From the NCBI RefSeq assembly GCF_001425745.1, contig NZ_LMDF01000002.1:101709-165708 (forward strand): a stretch of DNA of 64,000 nt, given 5' to 3'. The notes beneath the pieces were generated by a model, which ran no database searches, was not told where the DNA came from, and saw only the letters and a list, made by a program, of their open reading frames with translations. The first letter of the stretch is position 1. Every line of letters starts with the position of its first letter. Shown here one piece after another: positions 1 to 7,523 of this stretch. Origin of the DNA: Caulobacter sp. Root343. Lineage in GTDB: Bacteria > Pseudomonadota > Alphaproteobacteria > Caulobacterales > Caulobacteraceae. Both the position numbers and the translations under genes were made by a program.

Positions 1-180
1 GGCCACGTCCAGCTCGACATCGACGATCAGCGGCTGGACCCGGCCGTGCTCGTGGTCGTAGACGCCGATCTGGGCGTCGACCTTGAGGCCGCGCACGAAG
101 ACCTTGGTCACGATGATCCGGGCCAGATCCTGGGGCGCCAGCGAGGCCGCGGCGGTTTCGACGAGGGGTGCTGCGGCCAA
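1..180 (-). CDS. folB: Dihydroneopterin aldolase FolB, 3' part outside window
   Basis: The 60 visible N-terminal residues include VFVRGLKVDAQIGVYDHE followed by a PLIVDVELDV strand, the typical start of the FolB tunnelling fold. FolB converts dihydroneopterin to 6-hydroxymethyl-dihydropterin plus glycolaldehyde in cytosolic folate synthesis. The reading frame opens with TTG at 178-180. A near-perfect Shine-Dalgarno (AGGAGG, read on the minus strand at 188-193) lies 7 nt upstream and overlaps the stop codon of the preceding reductase gene, so the two are probably translationally linked. The C-terminal half lies beyond the left edge, so catalytic residues there cannot be checked. Confidence 0.85.
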   Translation of the reverse strand, partial: MAAAPLVETAAASLAPQDLARIIVTKVFVRGLKVDAQIGVYDHEHGRVQPLIVDVELDVA

Positions 181-191
181 GCGGTGGCCTC

Positions 192-965
192 CTAAGGCGC
201 GACGATGTCCGGCGTGCGCCAGCCCAGGTGCTGGCCGCCGTCCACGGCGATCATCTGGCCCGTGACCGACGGCGCGTCAATGAGATAGCGCAGGGCGGCG
301 GCGACCTCGTCCGGCGTGGCGCGGCGCTGCAACAGCACGCCGGCCGCTTCTGCCTCGAACTCGCCCGCGGTCTGGTGGACCGAGGGCAGGGTCGGGCCCG
401 GCCCGATGGCGTTGACCCGCACGCGCGGCGCCAGGGCCTGGGCCAGGGTCTGGGTCGCCCACCACAGGCCGGCCTTGGCGAGGCTGTAGCTGAAGAACTG
501 GGGATTGGGCCGCAGCACCCGCTGGTCGACGATATTGACCACCAGGCCTTGCCGATCCTCCGGCAGGGCGGCCGCGAAGGCCTCGGCCAGCACGATCGGG
601 GCGCGCAGGTTGGTCTCGAGATGCAGGTCCCAGCTGTCGCGCGACAGCCCGCCGACGCGGTCGTCTTCGAAGGCCGAGGCGCTGTTGACCAGCAGGGTGA
701 CGGGGCCGAGTTCAGCGGCGGCCTGGTCGATCAGGCCACGCACGGCGTCCTCGTCGGCGAGGTTGGCGCGGACCAGGACCGCGCGGCGGCCGAGCGCTTG
801 CACAGCCTCCGCCGTCTCCTGCGCCTCGTCGACCGAGGCGCGGTGGTGGACGGCGACGTCATAGCCGGCGCGGGCGGCCTCCAGGGCCAGGACCCGGCCG
901 ATCCGGCGCCCCGCGCCGGTGACCAGGGCCGCGCCGCGCCCAGGGACGCCCGCCGCGCCAGTCAT
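192..965 (-). CDS. SDR-family pteridine reductase-like (PTR1/FolM type) oxidoreductase
   Basis: A 257-aa short-chain dehydrogenase. The cofactor loop is TGAGRRIG (residues 16-23), where Arg replaces the usual second Gly, as in PTR1/FolM pterin reductases. The putative catalytic set Asp147, Tyr160 and Lys164 has the same spacing as the Asp-Tyr-Lys set of PTR1, and the C-terminal GG-x-HLGW resembles that group. Its location directly before folB supports reduction of dihydrobiopterin, dihydromonapterin or dihydrofolate with NADPH in the cytosol. The substrate is inferred, not shown. The start ATG overlaps the TAA of a 26-aa ORF (965-1045), so the order is small ORF, reductase, folB in one minus-strand operon. 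Confidence 0.85.
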   Translation of the reverse strand: MTGAAGVPGRGAALVTGAGRRIGRVLALEAARAGYDVAVHHRASVDEAQETAEAVQALGRRAVLVRANLADEDAVRGLIDQAAAELGPVTLLVNSASAFEDDRVGGLSRDSWDLHLETNLRAPIVLAEAFAAALPEDRQGLVVNIVDQRVLRPNPQFFSYSLAKAGLWWATQTLAQALAPRVRVNAIGPGPTLPSVHQTAGEFEAEAAGVLLQRRATPDEVAAALRYLIDAPSVTGQMIAVDGGQHLGWRTPDIVAP

Positions 966-1045
966 TAGTCGATGCGGCCGAACTCGAAGTAGTTCAGGCC
1001 ACAGACGACGGCCAGGAAGATGGCGATGACACCGATCGCGAGCAT
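965..1045 (-). CDS. Tiny predicted membrane peptide (26 aa) coupled to the pteridine reductase
   Basis: An ORF too short for routine calling encodes 26 residues: a hydrophobic stretch MLAIGVIAIFLAVVCGL followed by a polar tail NYFEFGRID. This is the shape of a single-span membrane microprotein. GGAG lies 8 nt before the ATG. Its stop codon overlaps the start of the downstream reductase by one base (TAATG), a classic coupling arrangement. I do not recognise a family. It could be a real microprotein or a leader whose translation feeds the reductase. Confidence 0.5.
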   Translation of the reverse strand: MLAIGVIAIFLAVVCGLNYFEFGRID

Positions 1046-1146
1046 GGCGCGGCTCCAGATAAGACCAAGGTTGCCGCCGCTTTAGCCGCGCCCACTGGCG
1101 ACGGCAAGGGCCTGACCACGCGCGCGGACCGGGCTAGAACGGTTCC

Positions 1147-1617
1147 ATGCTCTGGCGACGCCGTATCGAACCGTTCACGAGGCCCCTGGTCTACGCCTTT
1201 TTCCGGCTGACGCGGGGGCTGACCCTGGGGGTGCGGGCGGTGGTGACCGATCCCGAAGGCAAGGTCCTGCTGATCCAGCACACCTACATCAAGGGCTGGT
1301 ACCTGCCCGGCGGCGGGGTCGAGCGCGGCGAGACGGCCGAAACCGCCGTGGTCCGCGAGCTGGCGGAAGAGGCCGGGGTCCGCGCCCTGTCGCGCCCGCG
1401 CCTGGTCTCGGCCCACAGCAACGAGGTCCTGCACCCGGGCGACCACGTGCTGGTCTACCGCGTCGACGCCTGGGAGCCTTGCGCCTCGGACGCCGAGGGC
1501 GAGATCCTGGCGGTCGGCTGGTTCGCCCTCGACGATCTGCCGGAGGAGACCACCAAGGCCACGCGGCGGCGGCTCGCCGAGGCGCTGGGCGGGGCGGAGG
1601 CGGATCCGATGTGGTGA
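1147..1617 (+). CDS. Nudix hydrolase
   Basis: A 156-aa protein with a complete Nudix box: Gly56, then Glu62, then REL-A-EE-A-GV at residues 70-78, matching GX5EX7REUXEEXGU. Such enzymes hydrolyse nucleoside diphosphates linked to another group, using a divalent metal bound by the box glutamates. The N-terminal 30 residues (basic, then VYAFFRLTRGLTLGVRAVV) precede the fold; members with this LTLGVR-VV start are common in alphaproteobacteria but their substrate is unknown. It is monocistronic, transcribed away from the folB cluster, and is followed by a palindromic repeat. Confidence 0.85.
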   Translation: MLWRRRIEPFTRPLVYAFFRLTRGLTLGVRAVVTDPEGKVLLIQHTYIKGWYLPGGGVERGETAETAVVRELAEEAGVRALSRPRLVSAHSNEVLHPGDHVLVYRVDAWEPCASDAEGEILAVGWFALDDLPEETTKATRRRLAEALGGAEADPMW

Positions 1618-1641
1618 GGGGGCGTCATTCCCACGCGAAAA

Positions 1642-1662
1642 CCCTCTCTCATAGAGAGAGGG
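1642..1662. repeat. Palindromic intergenic repeat, CCCTCTCT arm
   Basis: Arms CCCTCTCT and AGAGAGGG surround a short loop, preceded by AAAA. The same design with C/G substitutions recurs at 5763-5783, where it is also preceded by CAAAA. It sits between the convergent Nudix and S33 genes and may act as a bidirectional transcript end. Confidence 0.6.
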
Positions 1663-1673
1663 AATCTTACCCC

Positions 1674-2744
1674 CTACCGCCGATCCGCCGCCATTGCCGC
1701 CGCGCGCGCCGTCTTCAGCACCTCGAACTGGGTGTCGATCATCCGCGCGTTGGGATCGTGGCCCGTGCGCGGCATCGGGATGAAGGCCTTCTTCGGGGCG
1801 GTCAGGCTGTCGAAATAGGCGCGCGACACTTCCGGCGGGGTGACCAGGTCGGCTTCGCCCTGCAGCATGTAGACCGGCATGGCGAAGCGGGTCCCCAACT
1901 GGCGCAGGTCGATCTTCGGCCCCATGCCGTCGCCGGCCAGACCCACGAAATTCAGGAACGAATAGTCCTCGCCGGCCTCGTAGTCGGCGGCGTAGGCGGG
2001 GGTGTCGTAGCCGGGGCCGGGAGCGAACCAGCCTTTGGGCGCGGGATCGGTCGCCAGGGCCTCGTACTTGCGGGTGGCGCGGCGCAGGGTTCCGAAGGCG
2101 CGGGGATTGGTCCAGGGCGGCGGACCCAGGGCCTCCAGCTTGCCGACCGTGTCGGTGTCGCCGGCGGCCTTGGCCAGGCCCAGGGTGCGCGAATAGCTGA
2201 GCTTCACGTCCTCGGCGTAGTTGGCCAGCTGGGCCGTGCCGACATAGGCGTGGAACAGGCCCGGTTCCTTCTGGGCCATGTGCACCGCCAGGGCCGAGCC
2301 CCACGAGCCGCCCATCAGGATCACCTTGCGCTTGCCCAGCCGCTGGGCCGCGTAGCGCGCCACCTCGACGCCGTCGCCGGTCAGCTGCGTCATGGTCAGC
2401 GGCGTGTCCTCGGACGGCTTGTTGGCCCCGTAGGTCTTGCCCGCGCCGCGCTGGTCCCACTGGACGATGGTGAAGTCCTTGATCCACGCCCCGAACAGAC
2501 TGTGGGCGAACGGGGTGTTGGGATTGCCGGGACCGCCGTGGACGATCAGCACCACCGGATTGGCGCAGTCCTGGCCGTCGACCGTCACCCACTGCGGGAT
2601 GCCGCCGATAGTCACGAAGCCGGCCTCGGCGACCGGCTTGCCCGCTTGGCAGGCCGGGACCGGCGCGACCGGAGCCGACTGGGCGGCCATGCCCGCGACC
2701 AGCGACAGCACCGCCGTCGCCGCGAAAATTCCAAAACGCTTCAT
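1674..2744 (-). CDS. Secreted alpha/beta hydrolase, proline iminopeptidase (S33)-like
   Basis: A 356-aa protein with a cleavable signal peptide (MKRFGIFAATAVLSLVAGMAAQSAP), so probably periplasmic. The oxyanion motif HGGPGNP (69-75), WDQRGAGKT (96-104), nucleophile elbow GGSWGS with Ser147, and a C-terminal GHD histidine match the S33 prolyl aminopeptidase group. These enzymes release N-terminal proline from peptides, though exported relatives may have other ester or amide substrates. The ATG at 2742-2744 was chosen; a GTG one codon upstream also fits. It is divergent from the aldehyde dehydrogenase. Confidence 0.82.
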   Translation of the reverse strand: MKRFGIFAATAVLSLVAGMAAQSAPVAPVPACQAGKPVAEAGFVTIGGIPQWVTVDGQDCANPVVLIVHGGPGNPNTPFAHSLFGAWIKDFTIVQWDQRGAGKTYGANKPSEDTPLTMTQLTGDGVEVARYAAQRLGKRKVILMGGSWGSALAVHMAQKEPGLFHAYVGTAQLANYAEDVKLSYSRTLGLAKAAGDTDTVGKLEALGPPPWTNPRAFGTLRRATRKYEALATDPAPKGWFAPGPGYDTPAYAADYEAGEDYSFLNFVGLAGDGMGPKIDLRQLGTRFAMPVYMLQGEADLVTPPEVSRAYFDSLTAPKKAFIPMPRTGHDPNARMIDTQFEVLKTARAAAMAADRR

Positions 2745-2942
2745 CACGCCCCCACGGCCGTTCCGCGCATCCGGCGCGAGGCCCCCGCTCGCTTACCACC
2801 CCGGGGAGACGAGGCCAGCGAATTCGCGGCTGGCGCCGCGCTGGGGGGCTTCCCACCTGAACGCCGATCACATTAAATGGCTGTTTGAAACCGCCCGCCG
2901 TCAGAGCGGGACCAGGCGGAACATCAAGGGCAGGAGCACGGC

Positions 2943-4382
2943 ATGCGCGACTACACCAAGTTCTATATCGACGGGGCCTGGGTCGATCCGGCCGCTCCGA
3001 AGACCCTGGACGTCATCAACCCGGCCACCGAAGAGGTCGCCGGCGTGATCTCGATGGGCTCGGAGGCCGATGTCGACCGCGCCGTCCGCGCCGCCCGCAA
3101 GGCGTTCGAGACCTATTCCCGGACCAGCCGCGAGGAGCGCATCGACATCCTCGAGCGGATCATCGCCGAGTACCAGAAGCGCTACGAGGACATGGCCAAG
3201 GCCATCACCGAGGAGATGGGCGCCCCGGCCTGGCTGGCCCAGCGCGCCCAGGCGGCCATGGGCATCGGCCACCTTCAGACCGCCGCCGCCGTGCTCAAGA
3301 ACTACCAGTTCGAGGAAGACCGGGGCACGACCCGGATCGTCAAGGAGCCGATCGGCGTCTGCGCCTTCATCACGCCGTGGAACTGGCCGGTGAACCAGAT
3401 CGCCTGCAAGGTCGCGCCCGCCCTGGCCACGGGCTGCACCATGGTGCTCAAGCCCTCCGAGATCGCGCCGTTCAGCGCCCAGATCTGGACCGAGATCCTG
3501 CACGCCGCCGGCGTTCCGGCCGGGGTGTTCAACCTGGTCAACGGCGACGGCCCGACGGTGGGCGCGGCGCTCAGCAGCCATCCGCAGGTCGACATGGTGT
3601 CGTTCACCGGCTCGACCCGGGCCGGCATCGAGGTGGCCCGCAACGCCGCCCCGACCGTCAAGCGCGTCCACCAGGAGCTGGGCGGCAAGAGCCCCAACAT
3701 CATCCTCGACGACGCCGATTTCCCGCGCGCCGTGGGCGGCGGCATCGCCTCGGTGATGATGAACTCGGGCCAGTCGTGCAACGCCCCGACCCGGATGCTG
3801 GTCCCCGGCCAGCGCATGGACGAGGTGATCGCCATCGCCAAGGCCGCCGCCGAGAGCCACACGGTCGGCGACCCGAACGGCAACCACAAGATGGGCCCGG
3901 TGGTCTCCGAGACCCAGTGGAGCAAGATCCAGGGCCTGATCCAGAAGGGCATCGACGAGGGCGCCACCCTGGTCACCGGCGGCGTCGGCCGGCCGGAAGG
4001 CCTGGACAAGGGCTACTACGTCAAGCCGACGGTCTTCGCGAACGTGAAGAGCGACATGACCATCGCCAAGGAGGAGATCTTCGGCCCGGTGGTCTCGATC
4101 CTGGGCTACGACACGGTCGACGAGGCGATCACCGTCGGCAACGACACCGAGTACGGCCTGGCGGCCTACATCTCGGGCGGCGACCCGGAGGCGGTGCGCA
4201 AGGTGGCCGCCAAGCTGCGGGCCGGCCAGGTCAACCTGAACGGCGCCAGCCCCGACCTGATGGCCCCGTTCGGCGGCTACAAGATGAGCGGCAACGGCCG
4301 CGAGTGGGGCGACCACGCGTTCGGGGAGTTCCTGGAGACGAAGGCGATCCTGGGCTACGCGCCGAAGGTGGCGGCGGAGTAG
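2943..4382 (+). CDS. NAD(P)-dependent aldehyde dehydrogenase
   Basis: A full-length 479-aa ALDH-superfamily enzyme oxidising an aldehyde to its carboxylate. Visible signatures are TPWNWPVNQ (144-152), VLKPSE, the FTGST cofactor turn (221-225), catalytic Glu245 in QELGGKSPN, nucleophile Cys279 in NSGQSCNAPTR, and EEIFGPV near residue 378. No neighbour points to a specific aldehyde. It lies alone, divergent from the S33 gene. Its last 12 codons plus downstream DNA are repeated in diverged form about 730 bases further on, flanking a foreign-looking gene (see findings). Confidence 0.92.
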   Translation: MRDYTKFYIDGAWVDPAAPKTLDVINPATEEVAGVISMGSEADVDRAVRAARKAFETYSRTSREERIDILERIIAEYQKRYEDMAKAITEEMGAPAWLAQRAQAAMGIGHLQTAAAVLKNYQFEEDRGTTRIVKEPIGVCAFITPWNWPVNQIACKVAPALATGCTMVLKPSEIAPFSAQIWTEILHAAGVPAGVFNLVNGDGPTVGAALSSHPQVDMVSFTGSTRAGIEVARNAAPTVKRVHQELGGKSPNIILDDADFPRAVGGGIASVMMNSGQSCNAPTRMLVPGQRMDEVIAIAKAAAESHTVGDPNGNHKMGPVVSETQWSKIQGLIQKGIDEGATLVTGGVGRPEGLDKGYYVKPTVFANVKSDMTIAKEEIFGPVVSILGYDTVDEAITVGNDTEYGLAAYISGGDPEAVRKVAAKLRAGQVNLNGASPDLMAPFGGYKMSGNGREWGDHAFGEFLETKAILGYAPKVAAE

Positions 4383-4384
4383 GG
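4342..4384 (+). repeat. Direct repeat copy 1: native 3' end of the aldehyde dehydrogenase gene
   Basis: Covers the last codons (AILGYAPKVAAE, stop) of the dehydrogenase. 38 of 43 bases match copy 2 at 5075-5117. Similarity resumes further downstream with a shared GTGAGGCTCCGC at 4423-4434, matching 5154-5165. Confidence 0.8.
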
Positions 4385-4457
4385 ATTGCTCTGAGCTAGG
4401 TGAGTTTGGTGAGGGCGGGGTCGTGAGGCTCCGCTCTACTTACCGCGCAGAGAAATT

Positions 4458-5063
4458 TTACGACGCGAGAATTGGTAGGAGCTTCGTGATAATTGCGCCG
4501 GCTATCGCGCCGACCAAAGCTTCTCCAAATTTGTCACGTATCCAGCCAAGTATCTTATTAACGAAGCGATCGATGATGATCTCAGGCACTCGGTTTTGAA
4601 TTATCGTGCTTTCGAATATCGCTATTTCACTGAGGGCAATTTCCCTGTCTTCGTCGCTGACCGAGTTGCACCCGCGAACTGCCGAGCCTAGTAGACTTGC
4701 GTCTACGCTGAGGCCGATGCGCACGTTGTCTGAGAAGCTGATATAGCGATCGGCACCAGGAGCTTGGCGTGGTCGTGAAGCATAATCTGGATGAAGTTCC
4801 AGTAGCTCTTCTGCTTCTTCGACGCCAACATTTGTGAGGCGCAGGTCAAGCCCGCCCTCATCTCCGCCGCCCATGGTGTACGACGGCTTCACATACCCTC
4901 GCTCGTCAAGGTCGCGAACCACCAGTCTTAACTGGCCGGGGCGTCGCTCAAGCCCCACGTCATCGGCCACTTTGGATGGGGAATAGTAGGCGCCTAGGTC
5001 CGTATCTCGTGCCGCCAGAAACAGGGCGACGAGGAGCCTCTCTCGAAATTCACTAGTTTTCAT
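4458..5063 (-). CDS. Hypothetical protein: N-terminal winged-helix-like region, hydrophobic C-terminal helix
   Basis: 201 aa, no family recognised. Residues 1-80 look like a winged helix (SPSKVADDVGLERR, then LRLVVRDLDERGYVKPSY, then a Gly-rich turn and LRLTNVGVEEAEELL). The C-terminus GEALVGAIAGAIITKLLPIL could form a membrane-inserting helix. GC and codon choice are clearly lower than in neighbours (many AAT, ATA, TTT and AGT codons), pointing to horizontal transfer. It is transcribed opposite to the dehydrogenase and lies exactly between the two copies of the duplicated dehydrogenase tail. The upstream Shine-Dalgarno is weak (GAG before the ATG). A sensor or effector role is possible but unsupported. 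Confidence 0.65.
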   Translation of the reverse strand: MKTSEFRERLLVALFLAARDTDLGAYYSPSKVADDVGLERRPGQLRLVVRDLDERGYVKPSYTMGGGDEGGLDLRLTNVGVEEAEELLELHPDYASRPRQAPGADRYISFSDNVRIGLSVDASLLGSAVRGCNSVSDEDREIALSEIAIFESTIIQNRVPEIIIDRFVNKILGWIRDKFGEALVGAIAGAIITKLLPILAS

Positions 5064-5074
5064 CGTGATCTCAC

Positions 5075-5117
5075 AGGCGATCCTGGGCTACGTGCCGGGT
5101 GTGGCGGCGGAATAGGG
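5075..5117 (+). repeat. Direct repeat copy 2: orphan aldehyde dehydrogenase 3' end
   Basis: In frame it encodes AILGYVPGVAAE and a stop, a diverged version of the dehydrogenase C-terminus with no gene body attached. The five differences from copy 1 include a synonymous change in the Glu codon next to the stop, as expected of a fragment from a homologous gene in another strain rather than a recent tandem copy. Confidence 0.8.
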
Positions 5118-5211
5118 CGTCATCCGCTGAGTTGGCATTGGAGGGGCAGGGCTGTGAGGCTCCGCCCTTTTCTGATTTCAGACGCATGAAATCGTGTTTT
5201 GAACCGCCAGT

Positions 5212-5517
5212 TTAAAAGCCGATGCGACGCGGCTTCTCCTGCTGCTTTGGAACAGCGACCATTTGAACGTTGACCTGAGTGTAGTGCTGAATGAGGCGCG
5301 CTGCGCGGCCTTCGCTATCCACGCCATCGAAGACAACCATTTGTCCGGAGAGGCGCAGGTCATCGACATGGATCGTTAGGCCCGGACCGTTTGCAACGAT
5401 CCCCAATTCCGTCTCGTCCGATAGGCGGGTTTGAAATCGTTTCATTTCTTCGACCAGAGCATCGAATGCGTATTCTGGTATCGACTTGAGCACGGGCACT
5501 TGGAACTTAGACGTCAT
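5212..5517 (-). CDS. Small hypothetical protein (DUF6173-like)
   Basis: 101 aa from the ATG at 5515-5517, preceded at about 8 nt by AAGGTGG; a GTG four codons upstream overlaps that ribosome site and is less likely. Mixed alpha/beta composition, no signal peptide or membrane span. The segment VVFDGVDSEGRAARLIQHYTQ and the ending PRRIGF resemble, from memory, a family of small alphaproteobacterial proteins (DUF6173) of unknown function. Base composition is lower in GC than the chromosome, like the neighbouring gene, so both may have arrived together. Confidence 0.65.
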   Translation of the reverse strand: MTSKFQVPVLKSIPEYAFDALVEEMKRFQTRLSDETELGIVANGPGLTIHVDDLRLSGQMVVFDGVDSEGRAARLIQHYTQVNVQMVAVPKQQEKPRRIGF

Positions 5518-5540
5518 ATCAGGATCCACCTTTTTAGAAC

Positions 5541-5557
5541 CCGACCTCCCAGGTCGG
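5541..5557. repeat. Short hairpin CCGACCT-CCC-AGGTCGG
   Basis: A perfect 7-bp stem with a 3-nt loop just upstream of the start of the small hypothetical gene. It could be an operator or the edge of the larger inverted repeat that begins 7 nt further on. Confidence 0.5.
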
Positions 5558-5563
5558 TGTGAA

Positions 5564-5704
5564 CCTTACATCTCTTGGAGGCTGTAGCGTGCCGGACTGT
5601 CCAGGTCAGTCAAGGACCGCCCTCCGGGCGGCCGCTGCGCGGCGGCGAAGCCGTCCTTGAGTGACCTGGACAGTCCGGCGATCGTCTCGCCGTGAGATGT
5701 AAGG
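5564..5704. repeat. 141-nt compound inverted repeat (MITE-like)
   Basis: The outer arms CCTTACATCTC (5564-5574) and GAGATGTAAGG (5694-5704) are perfect complements. Inside are 27-nt arms 5591-5617 and 5653-5679 with a single mismatch, enclosing a GC-rich loop with its own small hairpin. No transposase is present. It could be a miniature inverted-repeat element or a long structured RNA. The rest of the 5530-5886 gap holds only further palindromes and no credible ORF. Confidence 0.7.
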
Positions 5705-5762
5705 ATGGCTCCCTTCCTGGAGGGAAGGCCTTCTGAACCAAGCGAGATCGCGCGCGCCAAAA

Positions 5763-5874
5763 CCCTCTCCCATAGGGAGAGGGCGGGGCCCGCCGCGTAG
5801 CGGTGGGAGGGTGAGGGGTTACGAGGGCGGACGCCGTAACCCCTCACCCCTACCCCTCTCCCTCTGGGAGAGGG
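5763..5874. repeat. Cluster of dispersed palindromes downstream of the antiporter
   Basis: Contains CCCTCTCCC-ATA-GGGAGAGGG (5763-5783), an inverted pair GTGAGGGGTTACG / CGTAACCCCTCAC (about 5811-5847), and a 9-bp perfect stem CCCTCTCCC-TCT-GGGAGAGGG (5854-5874). The first unit is a variant of the repeat at 1642-1662. The set lies just past the 3' end of the antiporter gene and may end its transcript. Confidence 0.65.
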
Positions 5875-5886
5875 AGCGCCGCCGCC

Positions 5887-7422
5887 TCACCCCTCTTCGA
5901 TCTGTCGTTCGTCCTCGCGGCTGATCGAGACCTCCTCGAAGTCCAGTTCCTCCTGCAGGACCAGGAAGGCGTCGGCGCCGACGGAGTCGGCGTCGCGCAG
6001 TTCCTCCAGGCGTTCGCGCTGGCGGCGCAGGGCCTTCAGGCCGACGGCGCGGCGGGCTTCCAGGGGCGGGCAGTCGCGGGCCGCCTCGGCCCCGACGGCC
6101 TCGAAGCGGTAGCGCCAGTACTCGGTGGCCGGGCCGGTCTTGTGCGCCAGGACCGCCAGAGCCGCGGCGGCCAGGTCGGCGCGGGCCCGGGCCAGTTCGT
6201 CCTCCAGGCCGTTCTCGCCGTCCAGCTTCAGCAGGCGGACCAGCGGCGACAGGGTCATGCCCTGGACCACCAGGGTGGCCAGCACCACGGCGAAGGCGGT
6301 CAGCACGATCAGGTCGCGCTGCGGGAAGGTGGAGGGCAGGGCGAAGGCCGTGGCCAGGGTGACGAGGCCGCGCATGCCGCACCAGCCGACCAGCACCCCG
6401 TGGCGCAGCGAGCTCGGCTTGGCGTCGCCGCGCAGCCAGCGGATCCGCTTGGCCAGGCGGTTGTAGGTCAGCACCCAGGCCAGGCGCACCCCGACCAGGG
6501 TCAGGATCACCGCCCCGGCGAAGGTCGCCGCGTCGCGCAGCCGGCCGGGGTCCATGGCCGTGACGATGGTCCGGGCCTGGAAGCCCATCAGCAGGAAGGC
6601 CAGCACGTTCAGCACGAACACCGCCGAGGTCCAGACGGCGAAGCTATGGATCCGCGTCCGGGGCGGGGTGCGCAGGCCGGCGGTGCGGGCGATGGTCATG
6701 GCGAAGGCCACCAGGCACAGCACCGGCGACAGGCCGATCCGCTCGGCGATCACCCAGACCCCGAAGGCGGCGACGAACTCGAACACGTTGCCGCCCAGGG
6801 TGCCGGCCACATAGGACGACAGGAAGCGCATCAGCCGGGCCAGCACGATGCCAAGCACGATCCCGCCGGGCGCGGCCAGGGTCAGGCGCAAGCCCAGGGC
6901 GCCGTCGATCTGGCCCTGGCTCTGCAAGGCCGTGGCGGCCGAGAACAGCAGCAGGGCCGTGGCGTCGTTCAGCAGGCTCTCGCCCTTCAGCACCGCGACC
7001 GAGCCGCGTGGCATCTTCACGCTGCCCAGGATGGCGGTGGCGGCGGCCGCGTCGGGCGGGGCGACGATGGCGCCCAAGGCGAGGGCGGCGGCGATCGGCA
7101 GGCCGGCCAGGGTCACGCCCAGCCAGGCCACCGCGCCGGCGCTGAGCAGCACGGCGACCACGGCCAGGGCGAACAGCGGCCGCCACAGCCGCCGGACGGC
7201 GCCGACCGGGAAGTCGAAGGCCGCGTCGACCAGGGCCGGGGCGATGAACAGGGCCAGCGCCGTGTGCGGCTCGATCGAGATCTTCGGCGCGCCGGGGATC
7301 AGGGCCAGGCCGACGCCGGCGGCGGCCAGCATGGTCGGATAGGGGATGGTCAGCCGGCGCGCGGCCTGCAGCAGCAGCACCGCCGCCGCCAGCAGGATCA
7401 GCAGGCTCTCGAAAAAGCTCAC
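5887..7422 (-). CDS. CPA1-family cation/proton antiporter
   Basis: 511-aa inner-membrane protein with about a dozen hydrophobic segments over residues 1-400, then a charged cytoplasmic tail of about 110 residues. Typical CPA1 features are IVAPPDAAAATAIL (the conserved acidic ion-binding region), LKGESLLNDATALLLF and GWCGMRGLVTLATAFALP. It would exchange Na+ or K+ for protons in pH and ion homeostasis. The tail (RADLAAAALAVLAHKTG to the end) is Glu/Arg-rich and probably regulatory. It is monocistronic, and its 3' end abuts a palindrome cluster. Confidence 0.9.
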   Translation of the reverse strand: MSFFESLLILLAAAVLLLQAARRLTIPYPTMLAAAGVGLALIPGAPKISIEPHTALALFIAPALVDAAFDFPVGAVRRLWRPLFALAVVAVLLSAGAVAWLGVTLAGLPIAAALALGAIVAPPDAAAATAILGSVKMPRGSVAVLKGESLLNDATALLLFSAATALQSQGQIDGALGLRLTLAAPGGIVLGIVLARLMRFLSSYVAGTLGGNVFEFVAAFGVWVIAERIGLSPVLCLVAFAMTIARTAGLRTPPRTRIHSFAVWTSAVFVLNVLAFLLMGFQARTIVTAMDPGRLRDAATFAGAVILTLVGVRLAWVLTYNRLAKRIRWLRGDAKPSSLRHGVLVGWCGMRGLVTLATAFALPSTFPQRDLIVLTAFAVVLATLVVQGMTLSPLVRLLKLDGENGLEDELARARADLAAAALAVLAHKTGPATEYWRYRFEAVGAEAARDCPPLEARRAVGLKALRRQRERLEELRDADSVGADAFLVLQEELDFEEVSISREDERQIEEG

Positions 7423-7523
7423 GAGACCTCCCTCGGCCAGGTGAGGGATAGCCTAAAGCGGTCCTGGAGGAAGAGGGAAGTCCCTAGGCCAATTGACATT
7501 CAGGGGCAGGTGCAAGTTCCACC

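Noticed and set aside
168..968. Long plus-strand ORF opposite the pteridine reductase
   Set aside because: It is the antisense shadow of a well-supported SDR gene, with a His/Gln/Arg-rich composition typical of GC-rich reverse frames.
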